Positions 43,614 to 53,586 are shown, counted from the first letter of the stretch. The stretch is 64,000 bases of DNA from RGIG4034 sp045576455 (GCA_045576455.1 JAZNGM010000004.1:62001-126000), one strand, 5' to 3'. Program-made: numbers and translations. The notes: generated by a model not told the origin, from the letters alone.

Positions 43614-45959
43614 CTATTTTAAAATGCTGCAAGAATTCTGTGGCTTAACTTTAGCCTCAGCGGCTTCAAGCGATTCGTATCCATATAATCTTGCCGTATT
43701 CTTCATGGTTTCATATGCAAGATTCTTGCCTTCCCGCACTAAGCCCTCAATAAATCTGCCGTACAAAATAAACGTTTCTTCACTATATGTTCCGAGTTCG
43801 CCTCTTAAATAAGTTTCATACGAAGTATTGTAAGCGGTATCCTCATAGGTATGGATACTTCTTGCATTATTTGCCATCTTCGGATATTGCTTGGAAAACT
43901 CCTCCATCCAAGAAACCTGAATCTTTATAATTGCTTCCGCAATGGCAATACGCTCATTACTTCTTACCGGCAGACTGTTTTTAAGGGTTTCATATTGTTT
44001 GGGTGCCGTGCTCTGCATCATTCTTGCATATTTTTCCGTAATAAGATTCCACCCTTTTTCTTCTGCAGAAAGCAAATCATTATAATAGCTTTGAAGCAGT
44101 TCTTCATTCCATGTAAGATACTGGCTTTTACGCATTATACTAAAGGTTCCGAAATCATCCTGGCAGCTCGCCCGTCCGCCTTCATTTTGAACCTTGTCAA
44201 ATTGCTTCCACTCTAAATCAACTACTTTATCAATCATCGGTTTTACTCCCTCTAAAATCTGACCAATGTATAATTCCAAAAAAGGATCGTTACCGTCTAC
44301 AAGCTTCTGCTCCTTTAATTTTTGTAACAGCTCTTTCGCTAACAGTTCCAGTAACAAAACACCTTTATCACGGACATTAAGCTGAGCCGCACTATATGTT
44401 ACACCTTTCCATGCTTCTTTCTGTATTGGAAGGCACATAAGTTCCTCACATATCCACAGCAATTCCGATACGGTATGAAGCTCCTCCAGTCCCTTTTTCT
44501 TCCACTTATAATACGGTGTATATTTTTTATTCAGTACGTAAGCAATATCCATTGCCGCTTCGACGGCTTTAGATATACATTGTGCTGCCGTCAGATAATC
44601 ATTTCTTGCCATCATCCTTGCATAATTGCACTGGGCATATTGGGAAAATTCATGCAGTAAATTGGCAAGTTTTTTACGTAAGATTTCTTCCGGATAGTAG
44701 GCTAACAGTTCCTCTCTTTTCTTTGAGAATATTCCCAAATCATCCCTGAACACCGCGCCGTTTACCTGTTCACTAAGCTTTATTTCTTCTTCATAAGTTT
44801 TGTAAAAATCATCAATACAGAAGACTCCGCGTCTTGTCATAAGGAATCGGTTTTCATCCGTTTTACGCTCCGTATCCGCCGTACTGTTAATATCCTTAAT
44901 CAGCTTTTCATATGCCGCCTGCAGCTCTGCCCCTATCTTTTGATAGTCCTGTCTTGTAAGCCACATACAAAAGCCGGGTGCATAATCATGATCCGCCGAT
45001 ATTTCATCATCAAAGCCAAAACAATCAGAACCTTCTCCCACCATTCCTACAGCAATGCGCTTTTCATAGCCGGGAAAACTTTCCTTAATCATTGCCACGC
45101 CGTATTGCTCATAAAAGTCCCTGCTTTTTTCCAAATTCTTAGTCCACTTACGGGCTTGTCTGATTTTCTTATCAGCCGTTTCATATTTTTCCAATACACG
45201 GTAATAAGCATCTGTTTTTCCGGTATGAAGCAGTATTTCCACAAGACCCTTTTGATAATATACTTTTGCTTCCTGATAATTCTCTGAAGCGATATGGTAA
45301 TCTCCCATTGCAACGAGGGCTGCCCCGTAATGAAAGTCCCGTTCACCATCTTCTGCAAAAACTGCTATCGCTTCCTTTAAACACTGATATGCCTCATCAA
45401 AACAAGTATCTTCTGATAACTGCATTAAGGAATTAGCAAGATTTGTCCGTGTACTTGCCTTTTGTATCTTGGCACTTTCAATCGCATCGATTATAACAAG
45501 GGCTTTCCGAAGCATGGCAACCGACTTTTCATACTCCTTTTTTTCCTGATACAAAAGTCCCCAGTTATTATATAAGCTTGCCCAAAGATAGTCTCCTTTT
45601 TCAAGGCATACTTCATAGGTAGCTTCTATAAGCCTGAAGGTTTCCTCCGCCTCTTCTAAAAGGCCGAACGCACGGTATGCATTCGCAATGTTTTGCAGGG
45701 AAGTTGCATAACTGTTAGTTCCCTGAAGCTGCATATTATTAAGAAGTTCCAATAACCTTCCGCAATAAGTAAGTGCTTTCTCTTTCTGTGAAGTGTCGCG
45801 GCACAAACCTATCATTTCATTAAGGAGGGTAATAATCGCCCCATCATCCTTCTGTGATACGGCCTCCGCTATTTTTGCATACAGATACTCTTCAATTTGC
45901 ACCAAAGTATATGTGCCAAACATGCTGTCATATTGTGTAAGTACTTCTTTTATATCCAT
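43614..45959 (-). CDS. TPR-DUF4037-DUF4125 multidomain protein
   Basis: A 781-residue cytoplasmic protein. Residues 1-270 are helical TPR-like repeats (SLYNNWGLLYQEKKEYEKSV, GAALVAMGDYHIASENYQEA). Then a nucleotidyltransferase-like DUF4037 follows with GEGSDCFGFDDEISADHDY (308-326), the GS-x-DxD-x-DHD pattern that could bind metal and nucleotide. The last about 190 residues (from WNLITEKYARMMQSTAP) match DUF4125 as I remember it. It sits between a serine hydrolase and the beta-helix lipoprotein with about 20-base gaps, so the three form an operon. Biological role unknown. Confidence 0.82.
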   Translation of the reverse strand: MDIKEVLTQYDSMFGTYTLVQIEEYLYAKIAEAVSQKDDGAIITLLNEMIGLCRDTSQKEKALTYCGRLLELLNNMQLQGTNSYATSLQNIANAYRAFGLLEEAEETFRLIEATYEVCLEKGDYLWASLYNNWGLLYQEKKEYEKSVAMLRKALVIIDAIESAKIQKASTRTNLANSLMQLSEDTCFDEAYQCLKEAIAVFAEDGERDFHYGAALVAMGDYHIASENYQEAKVYYQKGLVEILLHTGKTDAYYRVLEKYETADKKIRQARKWTKNLEKSRDFYEQYGVAMIKESFPGYEKRIAVGMVGEGSDCFGFDDEISADHDYAPGFCMWLTRQDYQKIGAELQAAYEKLIKDINSTADTERKTDENRFLMTRRGVFCIDDFYKTYEEEIKLSEQVNGAVFRDDLGIFSKKREELLAYYPEEILRKKLANLLHEFSQYAQCNYARMMARNDYLTAAQCISKAVEAAMDIAYVLNKKYTPYYKWKKKGLEELHTVSELLWICEELMCLPIQKEAWKGVTYSAAQLNVRDKGVLLLELLAKELLQKLKEQKLVDGNDPFLELYIGQILEGVKPMIDKVVDLEWKQFDKVQNEGGRASCQDDFGTFSIMRKSQYLTWNEELLQSYYNDLLSAEEKGWNLITEKYARMMQSTAPKQYETLKNSLPVRSNERIAIAEAIIKIQVSWMEEFSKQYPKMANNARSIHTYEDTAYNTSYETYLRGELGTYSEETFILYGRFIEGLVREGKNLAYETMKNTARLYGYESLEAAEAKVKPQNSCSILK

Positions 45960-45979
45960 ATGCTTACCCTCGTTGATTT

Positions 45980-47158
45980 TTATATAAGTCCTGACCAGAT
46001 AATATTTTGTGCATTATAAAGCGGTTCAGCAACCCAATCCACTTTATTAAACGGTACATACCATGCCACTGCCAGCTGTTCCACAGGATCGATATCAAGC
46101 GAACAGGTACCGGAACCCTCATGCATATAAGTACCATAAGAATAGGTATGTGCATGTCCTCTCCGCATATCAAATCCCAAGCCATAACCTCTGTCCGGTT
46201 CATTAGCGCCCCAGCAATAATCCGGCACATTATGTAACTGGTATGAAGTCATCTTCTCGATACATTTTCTTCCGAGAATGCGGACATCGCCCAATCTTCC
46301 GTTCCCTAACATCATATGGGCGAAATGCATCAAATCGTTCGTGGTTGAATAAAGACCACCGCCCGTTGACGGTATTTTTTCAAAGACAGTACCCTCATTC
46401 CCGCTCTTTTGCCCATTGATAATTTTATCCAATTTCTTTTTATGTCTTTCACCGGTTACAAAAGCACGTTTTGCCATATCCACGGTTGGTTCAAATGCCG
46501 TATCTGTCATGCCAAGCGGTCTGATTATATGATCCATAATATAATCATTGGCAAACTGACCACTTACCCTTGTAATAATCTCACCTAAAATAATAAAGCC
46601 AATAGAGCTATACTGCCATCGGGTGCCAACTTCTCCTCTTAAGCCACCCGATATAAGCGGCGTTATCCAGTCAAAATCACCCTTCTTGTCCCAAAGGTCG
46701 TATGCATCATCAAAAAGATCCCATCCGTGTTTCGGTGCCACCTCCGGAAAACATCCGCTGTCCGGACAGATTCCTGATGTGTGGGTAAGGATATGATGTA
46801 TTTTTATCTTATTAAAAGGGGGTTGCTTAAACTGTGGTAATATTTCCGAAACATCCGTATCCAGTCTTATAAGTCCCTCTTCCACAAGCTGTAACAATGC
46901 AACCGTAGCTATCGGTTTTGTAATGGAGGCAATTTTAAAAACAGTATCCGGAAGCATCTTTTTCTCTTCCATGCTGCTTCCTCTTCCCATACTGGCATTA
47001 GCTATTATCTTGCCTTTGTGTGAAATGGTGTACTCTGCACCATATATAATTTCCTTATCAATCAGTTTCTCAAAATGCCTGTGCAATACATCAAGCCTGC
47101 TGCTGTCAAATCCGGTTTCTTCCGGGACACAATCCGCTTTTCCAAAAATAACTTCCAT
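45980..47158 (-). CDS. Serine hydrolase, beta-lactamase class C-like
   Basis: A 392-residue penicillin-binding-protein-fold hydrolase. The S-x-x-K motif is IASITKP (about residues 75-81), the Y-x-S/N motif is WQYSSIGF, and the third box is HEGSG near 360. No signal peptide is present, so it is cytoplasmic and more likely an esterase or peptidase (EstB-like) than a beta-lactamase. First gene of the hydrolase/TPR-DUF4037-DUF4125/lipoprotein run. Confidence 0.88.
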   Translation of the reverse strand: MEVIFGKADCVPEETGFDSSRLDVLHRHFEKLIDKEIIYGAEYTISHKGKIIANASMGRGSSMEEKKMLPDTVFKIASITKPIATVALLQLVEEGLIRLDTDVSEILPQFKQPPFNKIKIHHILTHTSGICPDSGCFPEVAPKHGWDLFDDAYDLWDKKGDFDWITPLISGGLRGEVGTRWQYSSIGFIILGEIITRVSGQFANDYIMDHIIRPLGMTDTAFEPTVDMAKRAFVTGERHKKKLDKIINGQKSGNEGTVFEKIPSTGGGLYSTTNDLMHFAHMMLGNGRLGDVRILGRKCIEKMTSYQLHNVPDYCWGANEPDRGYGLGFDMRRGHAHTYSYGTYMHEGSGTCSLDIDPVEQLAVAWYVPFNKVDWVAEPLYNAQNIIWSGLI

Positions 47159-47256
47159 AGAATTTCCTCCGTTTCATATATTTCCATTAACAATATAAAT
47201 TAGTATAACAGTATTCGCTTGATATTTTGCGCGAAAATATGTAAGTGTACAACTTT

Positions 47257-49323
47257 TTATATATCTTCTTCCAAAATAACAATTCCATATGCTTCAAGAC
47301 ATACTTCGTCCTGTAATTCTGTTTCTGTCAAAATATCTCTATACTTCTTACTCTCAGTTACACAATGCTTCGGTAACGTTACACATTTAGCTTCATCGGA
47401 AAAATTACCGATGAAAATATATCGTTTCGTTTCACTCTCCCTATAGGTAATACCTATTCCTTCAGGGATGTCTGCTTGTCCAAGAACACCTGTTACCTGT
47501 GCTTCTTCGCTTAACAACCGGCAAAGCTCCTCAATCAGTCCTTCTTCACAATTTGCCGCCACATGATACGCACTGCCTAATCCATATTTGTTTCTGGTAA
47601 TTACAGGTGCATCTTTATAATAATCTTTACCATACACGGCAAGCGTTTCTGCGGTTGTAGTATGCACCACTTCGCAGATTTCCTTAAGCGCATAAGTCTT
47701 ATTGTTAAAATATGTATTGTTAAATTCGCCATCAAATAGTGCATCGCACTCTTCAACCCACATACCAAGAACATCTGAAAGCTTCTCTTCAGTATCTTCT
47801 CCAAGAAAACAAAGATCTGTCTCATCGACCATTCCCGAAAGTGCTGACGTCAACATAATTCCACCGTTCTTAACGAAATCACGCATTTTCTGCTGTACGT
47901 CGTTATGGAACATGTAGAGCATAGGTGCTATTACAATTTTGTAATCTGTAAAATCTGCTCTTGAATCAAGAACATCAACCCCTATACCATTTTGCCAAAA
48001 ATATTTATAGTATTGCACACAAAGTCCATCATAATCTAAACCGGCATTTCTTGGTCCATTCGATTGATTAAGTGCCCATTTACTTTCCTTATCATAAACA
48101 ATTGCTACCTGTGCCGGATTATCACTTCCGTAAATCTTTGCGGAAATCTTTTCCATATCACCACCAAGCTGTGCAACTTCCTTAAAAACCCGCGTGTTCT
48201 CTGTTCCGACATGAGAAATAACAGCAGAATGCATCTTCTCTGCACTTCCTCTTGATTGACGGATTTGAAAATACATACCGCCCTCGGAACCATGGCCTAT
48301 AGCATTCAGCACCGCAAGCTTATGCATACCGGGTTTCTTCATCTTACTGATAGGACGCCAATTTACCGTAGACGGTGTACATTCCATCAGAAGAAACGGT
48401 TGTTTTTTCAGACATCTCATATAATCATGGGTAAAACTTTCCAGATATGCTTCCCTTACATTCTGTCCCGGTGCATGCCAATACGGATAACTGTCCCAAG
48501 ATATAACATCCAGTGCGTCAGCCATATCCGGATAACATAATCCGTCATACAACCCCATCATATTAGCGGTTACCGGAATAGCAGGATTAACTGCTTTTAC
48601 AGCTGCAATCTCCGCTTTCATAAAATCAGTCGTCTGATAGGTGGTAAATCTCCACCAGTCAAGCCACAGACCATTAATTGCAGTCTCACTTATCTCACCG
48701 GGAGCTTCCACCTCGTCAAAATTTGAATAAGTATGCGACCAGAAACGTGCCCACCAAGCATGATTAAGTTTGTCAATTGTACCATATTTCGTTATTAAAT
48801 ATTCTCTGAATGCTTGCTGACACAGCTCGCAACGACACTCTCCGCCGTATTCATTTGATATATGCCACATGATAACCGCAGGATGTGAAGCATATCTTTC
48901 CGCCAGCTTTGTGTTAATTATTCTTACGCGCTCCCTGTACACCGGTGAAGTCATACAATGATTGTGTCTGAAGCCAAAATGAGCTCTTATGCCTCTTTCA
49001 TCAACTCTCAACACTTCAGGATATTCATCAGCAAGCCAATGTGGACGGGCACCTGAAGGTGTGGCAAGGTTAATATAAATTCCAGCTTCATATAATCTGT
49101 CTATTACTTTATCTAACCACGCAAAATCAAATTCATCTTTTTTCGGTTCAAGGTGGGCCCAGGAAAAAATACCGATACTGACACAATTGATATGTGCCTT
49201 CTTCATTAATTCAATATCCTTTTTAAGAATCTCCGGATAATTTATCCACTGATCCGGATTATAGTCCCCTCCATGCAAAATATTGGGATACTTCGGTGTC
49301 ATCGGTGTAAATGTCTTTCCCAT
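47257..49323 (-). CDS. Beta-galactosidase, glycoside hydrolase family 42
   Basis: A 688-residue intracellular GH42 enzyme. YPNILHGGDYNPDQW opens the TIM barrel; acid/base glutamate is in MWHISNEYGGECRC with the zinc-binding cysteines (CRCELC), and the nucleophile is in FLLMECTPSTVNW. Trimerisation and small beta domains follow. The start at 49323 is supported by GAGG eight bases upstream; an ATG at 49344 has only a poor site. Length matches the family. No sugar transporter is adjacent, but galE in this window could use the galactose released. Confidence 0.95.
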   Translation of the reverse strand: MGKTFTPMTPKYPNILHGGDYNPDQWINYPEILKKDIELMKKAHINCVSIGIFSWAHLEPKKDEFDFAWLDKVIDRLYEAGIYINLATPSGARPHWLADEYPEVLRVDERGIRAHFGFRHNHCMTSPVYRERVRIINTKLAERYASHPAVIMWHISNEYGGECRCELCQQAFREYLITKYGTIDKLNHAWWARFWSHTYSNFDEVEAPGEISETAINGLWLDWWRFTTYQTTDFMKAEIAAVKAVNPAIPVTANMMGLYDGLCYPDMADALDVISWDSYPYWHAPGQNVREAYLESFTHDYMRCLKKQPFLLMECTPSTVNWRPISKMKKPGMHKLAVLNAIGHGSEGGMYFQIRQSRGSAEKMHSAVISHVGTENTRVFKEVAQLGGDMEKISAKIYGSDNPAQVAIVYDKESKWALNQSNGPRNAGLDYDGLCVQYYKYFWQNGIGVDVLDSRADFTDYKIVIAPMLYMFHNDVQQKMRDFVKNGGIMLTSALSGMVDETDLCFLGEDTEEKLSDVLGMWVEECDALFDGEFNNTYFNNKTYALKEICEVVHTTTAETLAVYGKDYYKDAPVITRNKYGLGSAYHVAANCEEGLIEELCRLLSEEAQVTGVLGQADIPEGIGITYRESETKRYIFIGNFSDEAKCVTLPKHCVTESKKYRDILTETELQDEVCLEAYGIVILEEDI

Positions 49324-49423
49324 ACCACTTGCCTCACTTTCCATAGACTTCTAACAAACATTTCCTATTCATTAATTTACAATCAATTGTAGCATACTAC
49401 TATGTATAGTGCATTAAAAAAAT

Positions 49424-49454
49424 GCCCCCTTCCTGATAAACAGTAGAAGGGAGC
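49424..49454 (-). terminator. Terminator after the soluble chemoreceptor gene
   Basis: GCTCCCTTC and GGAAGGGGGC arms with a small internal bulge and a loop, followed on the minus strand by ATTTTTTTAATG. It lies just past the stop at 49473. Confidence 0.88.
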
Positions 49455-49472
49455 ATATCATCATTTTATTAC

Positions 49473-50306
49473 CTATTCCTGCTTTACAAAACTTGTGATT
49501 TCCTTAACAAAACTTGCAATATCCGACAATGCAGTTGTTAACGCACCAGTGCTTGTTGCTTGTGCATTGGCCGCCTGGCTTGCTTCGTTAACGGCAGTTT
49601 CTACTTTCCGTACTGCCTCTGTAATCTCTTTTAGGGATTCGCTAATCTCTTTAGCAGAATTACCGCTCACTTGAGCAAGTTTACCCATCTCACCGGCAAC
49701 TACCGCAAAGCCTTTTCCTGCTTCCCCCGCTCTCGCCGCTTCAATCGAAGCATTTAATGCCAATATATTGGACATGGAAGCATTTCCCTGAATGGTATTA
49801 ACCTTACCGGAAGCATTGCCTACCGTATTGTTTACCAATCCGGTTACTTCCAAAATACTACTCAGCTTATCTGCCAAATTCACGGCTTCTTTAGCAATCT
49901 CATCTATATTAATATTGGACTGGGAAATATTTGTATCCAGCTGTTGTATAGCTTCCTGAATTCTAATATCCTGTTCCATAGAGAATGCACACGCTACAAC
50001 ACCAACTACTTCACCATCTTCAAATACCGGTGTCAAAATACCTTTTATAGGAACACCAAAAATCTGTTTAGGCAAAAAGCTGACACTCTGTACACCCTTC
50101 TCCATTACATCAAGCATATCTCTCTGTGCCGGATTATCCCATTCAAGCGCTAATCCCGGTAATGCTGCAGGCATTGAAAAACTCTCAGCAGGCCAGGTGG
50201 CAATCGCTTTTTCCCTGTCACACAGCGATACCTGCATATCTTTTCCCGTCATTGCTCTCATCAACGGCAATACCATTTCTAATGCTTCAATCATCTTACT
50301 CGCCAT
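49473..50306 (-). CDS. Soluble methyl-accepting chemotaxis-like protein
   Basis: A 277-residue protein with no membrane segment. The N-terminal half (1-120) is a sensor-like alpha/beta domain (EALEMVLPLMRAMTGKDMQVS, FGVPIKGILTPVFEDGEVVG). The C-terminal half carries the hairpin tip NILALNASIEAARAGEAGKG and FAVVAGEMGKLAQVSG, the invariant CheA/CheW contact region, but only a short stalk on each side. Such short cytosolic receptors occur in clostridia; no chemotaxis gene is adjacent. Confidence 0.87.
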   Translation of the reverse strand: MASKMIEALEMVLPLMRAMTGKDMQVSLCDREKAIATWPAESFSMPAALPGLALEWDNPAQRDMLDVMEKGVQSVSFLPKQIFGVPIKGILTPVFEDGEVVGVVACAFSMEQDIRIQEAIQQLDTNISQSNINIDEIAKEAVNLADKLSSILEVTGLVNNTVGNASGKVNTIQGNASMSNILALNASIEAARAGEAGKGFAVVAGEMGKLAQVSGNSAKEISESLKEITEAVRKVETAVNEASQAANAQATSTGALTTALSDIASFVKEITSFVKQE

Positions 50307-50391
50307 AGTTTACCTCCTATGCATCATATAAAGCAATTATTATATCTTGAATCATCTTTATCCATATGTACATGTATCTACATATATAAAT

Positions 50392-50420
50392 AGTATAATC
50401 CTTATGCATTTTTTCTTCAA
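50392..50420 (-). promoter_or_regulatory. Promoter of the soluble chemoreceptor gene
   Basis: TTGAAG (50415-50420) and TATACT (50392-50397) on the minus strand, 17 bases apart, about 85 bases before the start. The AraC fusion gene ends 68 bases upstream of it. Confidence 0.6.
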
Positions 50421-50488
50421 TTAGAGACGATGAGAACTTTCGCATAGATTTCATGTTTTTTCTGAAACATTTAATCCGGCATCACGAT

Positions 50489-51976
50489 TTAGCAGAGTTC
50501 TTTCAGGAGTGCAAGACATTTTTCTTCCATTGCTTCTATCTGCTTAATATAACTGCATGCCTGTTCACGGATTTCTTTCTCCGCCAATTTGGCAGGTCTT
50601 TGTTCCATGTTATCCCAACCGCCGAGTAACGCCCATGTCTGCTCCGCAAGATGCTTCTCCTTTTCAAAGATTTCTGCAAGTTCCTTGTACTTTGCCAAAA
50701 CCTCTGGAGCAACCAGTTCCGATTCTTTTTCGGAAAGCATCTTAAAATATTTTGCCGCGCAACCTCGCCCGTCAATAAGGCAGGTGGTAGCATCATCCTG
50801 ACAAAGCATCTTTTCAAATAGCAAGGACTCATTCTCTCCCGAAAAAGCACTTTCATCGGATAACATTTTTGTCCAAGCCGCAAAGCCGGACACACCCTTA
50901 CGATACTCCCTGTCTTTTCGTCCCGTCATAACAGACACAGCTGTTTTAATAACTTCATTTACCGACAACAGTTCTCCTTCGACCGGTCCAAGGCACATCA
51001 CGGATTGAGTGTCCTTATTTTCCCACCAGCTATCACTCACAAAGTAGCCGCTCTCGTCAAACTGTACGTTTCCTCCAAATGCCGGGTCATTCTGGAAAAA
51101 ATTCCAGCCAAGCAAAGTATTTCCATTATCACGGTATCCTGTAATGATGCATGCTTCCGGCGGTCCGATAATTCCCTGGGCAATACAAGGATATCCTTCG
51201 TCGATATGCTTTTTAATAAAGGAAATAAACTCTTCCTTCGTGGTAGATTCTGTTCTTCCAAGCATAGAAAACTCTCTACCCAAAGCCTTTGCCGCATAAG
51301 AATAAACTGTTTCTTCTCCGCCTTCTGCAAATGTATGATAAATATCAACGTTGCTCATGTCCCATTCTCTTTCATTCCATGTGAAGCGGAATGCACCCCC
51401 GCATGCCACTACTACCGTAGCATAATCCAAATCTTCTCCAAGATAATCCGCACAAGCCTTCAAACAAATCGGATATGGCGTTGAACCACCGTAGGTACCC
51501 CACTCAACTTTAGGAACACCATATAAAATAGTACTGTCACCGTTCTGATATTTTTCCTTTTTTCTCATTTCAACATCGCTCCTTTGCTCTTTACTTCTGA
51601 GCAATCCGATTCCATATATTCCTTCCGTAAGTTCTGCCATGCCCATTAACGGACGTTCCTTTCTAAATGCACTGGGCGTTTTACCCATAAGCTTTGTAAA
51701 TGCCCGGGTATAGCTTTCATGATTGGAAAACCCATACTCAAGTGCGAGCTCCATTACCGACTTCTCTGTATGCAACAGTTTAAATGCGGATGCATAAAGC
51801 TTTCTGGTACGGAAATACTGCCCCATGGATACTCCTGTATTCTTTTTAAAAAAATCCCTGATGTGGGCATAGGAAAAGCCCATCTTACGCTCCAGTTTAG
51901 TATAGTCCAGTTTCCCTTCGTTAATATGGGCTTCAATATAGCCGATAATGGCACGGGTATGTAACGGATAACTCAT
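50489..51976 (-). CDS. AraC-type HTH fused to a BtrH/C39-like domain
   Basis: A 495-residue two-part protein. Residues 1-110 are a complete AraC DNA-binding domain (KMGFSYAHIRDFFKKNTGVSM and LALEYGFSNHESYTRAF). Residues about 145-370 resemble the BtrH N-terminal/papain-like C39 fold (GGSTPYPICLKACADYLG, VVVACGGAFRFTW, CIITGYRDNGNTLLGW). The usual C39 histidine before the TGY strand is replaced (EACIITGY), so peptidase activity is doubtful. A helical C-terminus follows. At the junction, AAAGGAG lies 10 bases before an in-frame ATG at 51568, which could yield the C-terminal part alone. Confidence 0.82.
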   Translation of the reverse strand: MSYPLHTRAIIGYIEAHINEGKLDYTKLERKMGFSYAHIRDFFKKNTGVSMGQYFRTRKLYASAFKLLHTEKSVMELALEYGFSNHESYTRAFTKLMGKTPSAFRKERPLMGMAELTEGIYGIGLLRSKEQRSDVEMRKKEKYQNGDSTILYGVPKVEWGTYGGSTPYPICLKACADYLGEDLDYATVVVACGGAFRFTWNEREWDMSNVDIYHTFAEGGEETVYSYAAKALGREFSMLGRTESTTKEEFISFIKKHIDEGYPCIAQGIIGPPEACIITGYRDNGNTLLGWNFFQNDPAFGGNVQFDESGYFVSDSWWENKDTQSVMCLGPVEGELLSVNEVIKTAVSVMTGRKDREYRKGVSGFAAWTKMLSDESAFSGENESLLFEKMLCQDDATTCLIDGRGCAAKYFKMLSEKESELVAPEVLAKYKELAEIFEKEKHLAEQTWALLGGWDNMEQRPAKLAEKEIREQACSYIKQIEAMEEKCLALLKELC

Positions 51977-52063
51977 AGTTAACTTCCTTTCATTTCATCG
52001 CGATGTATCTTCATTATACACGATTAGTGCATGCGGTCTTGACTTTTTTGAGGATGTAATTAT

Positions 52064-52108
52064 ATAAGCCGGCAAACATGCAAGTTTCTTACACATCTAC
52101 CGGCTTAT
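52064..52108. terminator. Inverted repeat downstream of the 52123 gene, possible terminator
   Basis: Perfect 9-bp arms (ATAAGCCGG and its complement) with a 27-base loop just past the stop of the 52123 gene. There is little U tract on the minus strand, so termination is uncertain. Confidence 0.45.
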
Positions 52109-52122
52109 TATTACGCTCTTTA

Positions 52123-52749
52123 TTATTTTACCCTTTCTTCTGTATAACTTGCTGCTACTTCATCAAGCACCTTCATGAGTTTTACTTCGTTTTCAGTGCC
52201 TACATACGATTTAGGGTATACCACACACAGACCATTATTTTTCCAAAAACCATCACAGCGGTCCAGTCCGTAAAAATACATCATATTATTATAATATTCC
52301 TTCTTAGCCTTAAAATAGAATTTACCGCTAAGCGGGGTTAATTCTTGTGCTCCTTTAAAGGTTCCCGTGGTCTTATATTCCTCAACCGGCCCATACACAC
52401 TGTCATCAACATGAACAGCAACATAAGGGTAGCTTCCCTCATCACCATACTCGGCATCCGGTGCATAAGTATTTAACATCAAAATTTCTGCAGCATGTGA
52501 CATTGCACTCTTAAAAGAATCGTTTATCGTATATGTCACTTTATATTCGCTATCATTATCGCCATAATCCAATTCCTCTACAGAGTGTGATGTAGAAGAA
52601 ATAATAAGTTCTTCCTCAGTCTTAACACTCTGGCTTGTTGTTTCCCGTTGTTCATCCGCCTTCTCACTTTTCCCCTGCATTTCACGGATGCCATCACTAA
52701 CCTTATCAATTGCTTTTACAATTTTGGTAATGTTACTAAACCAACCCAT
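52123..52749 (-). CDS. Hypothetical protein, not recognised
   Basis: A 208-residue soluble protein. The N-terminus (MGWFSNITKIVKAIDKVSDGIREMQ) is an amphipathic helix followed by a charged linker; the rest (about 65-205) is a compact alpha/beta region with many aromatic residues (YFKAKKEYYNNMMYFYG, NNGLCVVYPKSYVG). No signal peptide, membrane span or known motif. An AGGGGA-like site (GGAGGGGAAAA) precedes the ATG. It stands alone between the AraC fusion and a HAD gene. Confidence 0.7.
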   Translation of the reverse strand: MGWFSNITKIVKAIDKVSDGIREMQGKSEKADEQRETTSQSVKTEEELIISSTSHSVEELDYGDNDSEYKVTYTINDSFKSAMSHAAEILMLNTYAPDAEYGDEGSYPYVAVHVDDSVYGPVEEYKTTGTFKGAQELTPLSGKFYFKAKKEYYNNMMYFYGLDRCDGFWKNNGLCVVYPKSYVGTENEVKLMKVLDEVAASYTEERVK

Positions 52750-52857
52750 TTTTCCCCTCCGTTAATCCTTTATTTTGTTTTACAAAGATTATAGCAATAC
52801 ATGCCTGCTTCCGTAAAGAAATAAATTCCAAATTTGTGCATTTTATTCAAATCGGAT

Positions 52858-53586
52858 TTACTCATTTTCAGTTGCTAATAGTTCCATTAACTCTTTCCAA
52901 TTCTCTATGGTGAGGACATCTTCCCTTGGTTCATATTTCATATCAATTGCCCCAATATACCACACCGGAAATAATCCTGCCTCTTTTGCTCCGATAACAT
53001 CACATTGATACTGATCTCCAATGTACCAAACCTCTTCCGGTTGTAGTTCAGCCTTCTCTAATGCCAATTCGAATATTCGCTTATTTGGCTTACGATATAA
53101 ATATTCGCTGGTTGCAATGATAAATTCAAAATCATTTTCAGGAATACAACTGTTAATCCTTTTTATAACAGCATTTCCCGAATATGAAATATTGCTGATT
53201 ACACCGGTACGGATTCTGTTCTCTTTTAAAAATGCAAGAAACTCACTGATTCCTTCGGTCGGTTTACCCGGTGCAGCTGCGTCCCAAAAAACATTATCAA
53301 TTTCTTCTGCGCTTAAAGCAATTTCAATCCCTTGCGACTCATATAAATATTTCGTAAACATATGATTGGGGACTTCGACCTGAAACAGATGTTTCTTTTC
53401 CGGGTCGAAGCGCCCCAACTCCTGATTCAGTTTATTTGCATAGTCCTGCACTTCCTCAGCAGATTTATTGTATTTATTTTTTGTTGCATATTTAAGAACA
53501 GCCGCAGTTCCTTTTACACCATCAAATAACTGTTCATTTACCAAGGTTTGTCCATAATCAAACAAAATCATTTTCGGTTTCTTCAT
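52858..53586 (-). CDS. HAD-family hydrolase (subfamily IA-like)
   Basis: A 242-residue phosphatase-like protein. Motif I is ILFDYGQTLVNE, where the usual second aspartate is replaced by Gly-Gln as in several YjjG/YfnB-like enzymes; motif II is VISNISYSG; Lys lies in YRKPNKRIFELAL; motif IV is YIGDQYQCDVIGAKEAG. GGAGG lies 11 bases before the ATG at 53586; a longer in-frame start at 53655 has no site. Substrate likely a small phosphate ester. Confidence 0.87.
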   Translation of the reverse strand: MKKPKMILFDYGQTLVNEQLFDGVKGTAAVLKYATKNKYNKSAEEVQDYANKLNQELGRFDPEKKHLFQVEVPNHMFTKYLYESQGIEIALSAEEIDNVFWDAAAPGKPTEGISEFLAFLKENRIRTGVISNISYSGNAVIKRINSCIPENDFEFIIATSEYLYRKPNKRIFELALEKAELQPEEVWYIGDQYQCDVIGAKEAGLFPVWYIGAIDMKYEPREDVLTIENWKELMELLATENE

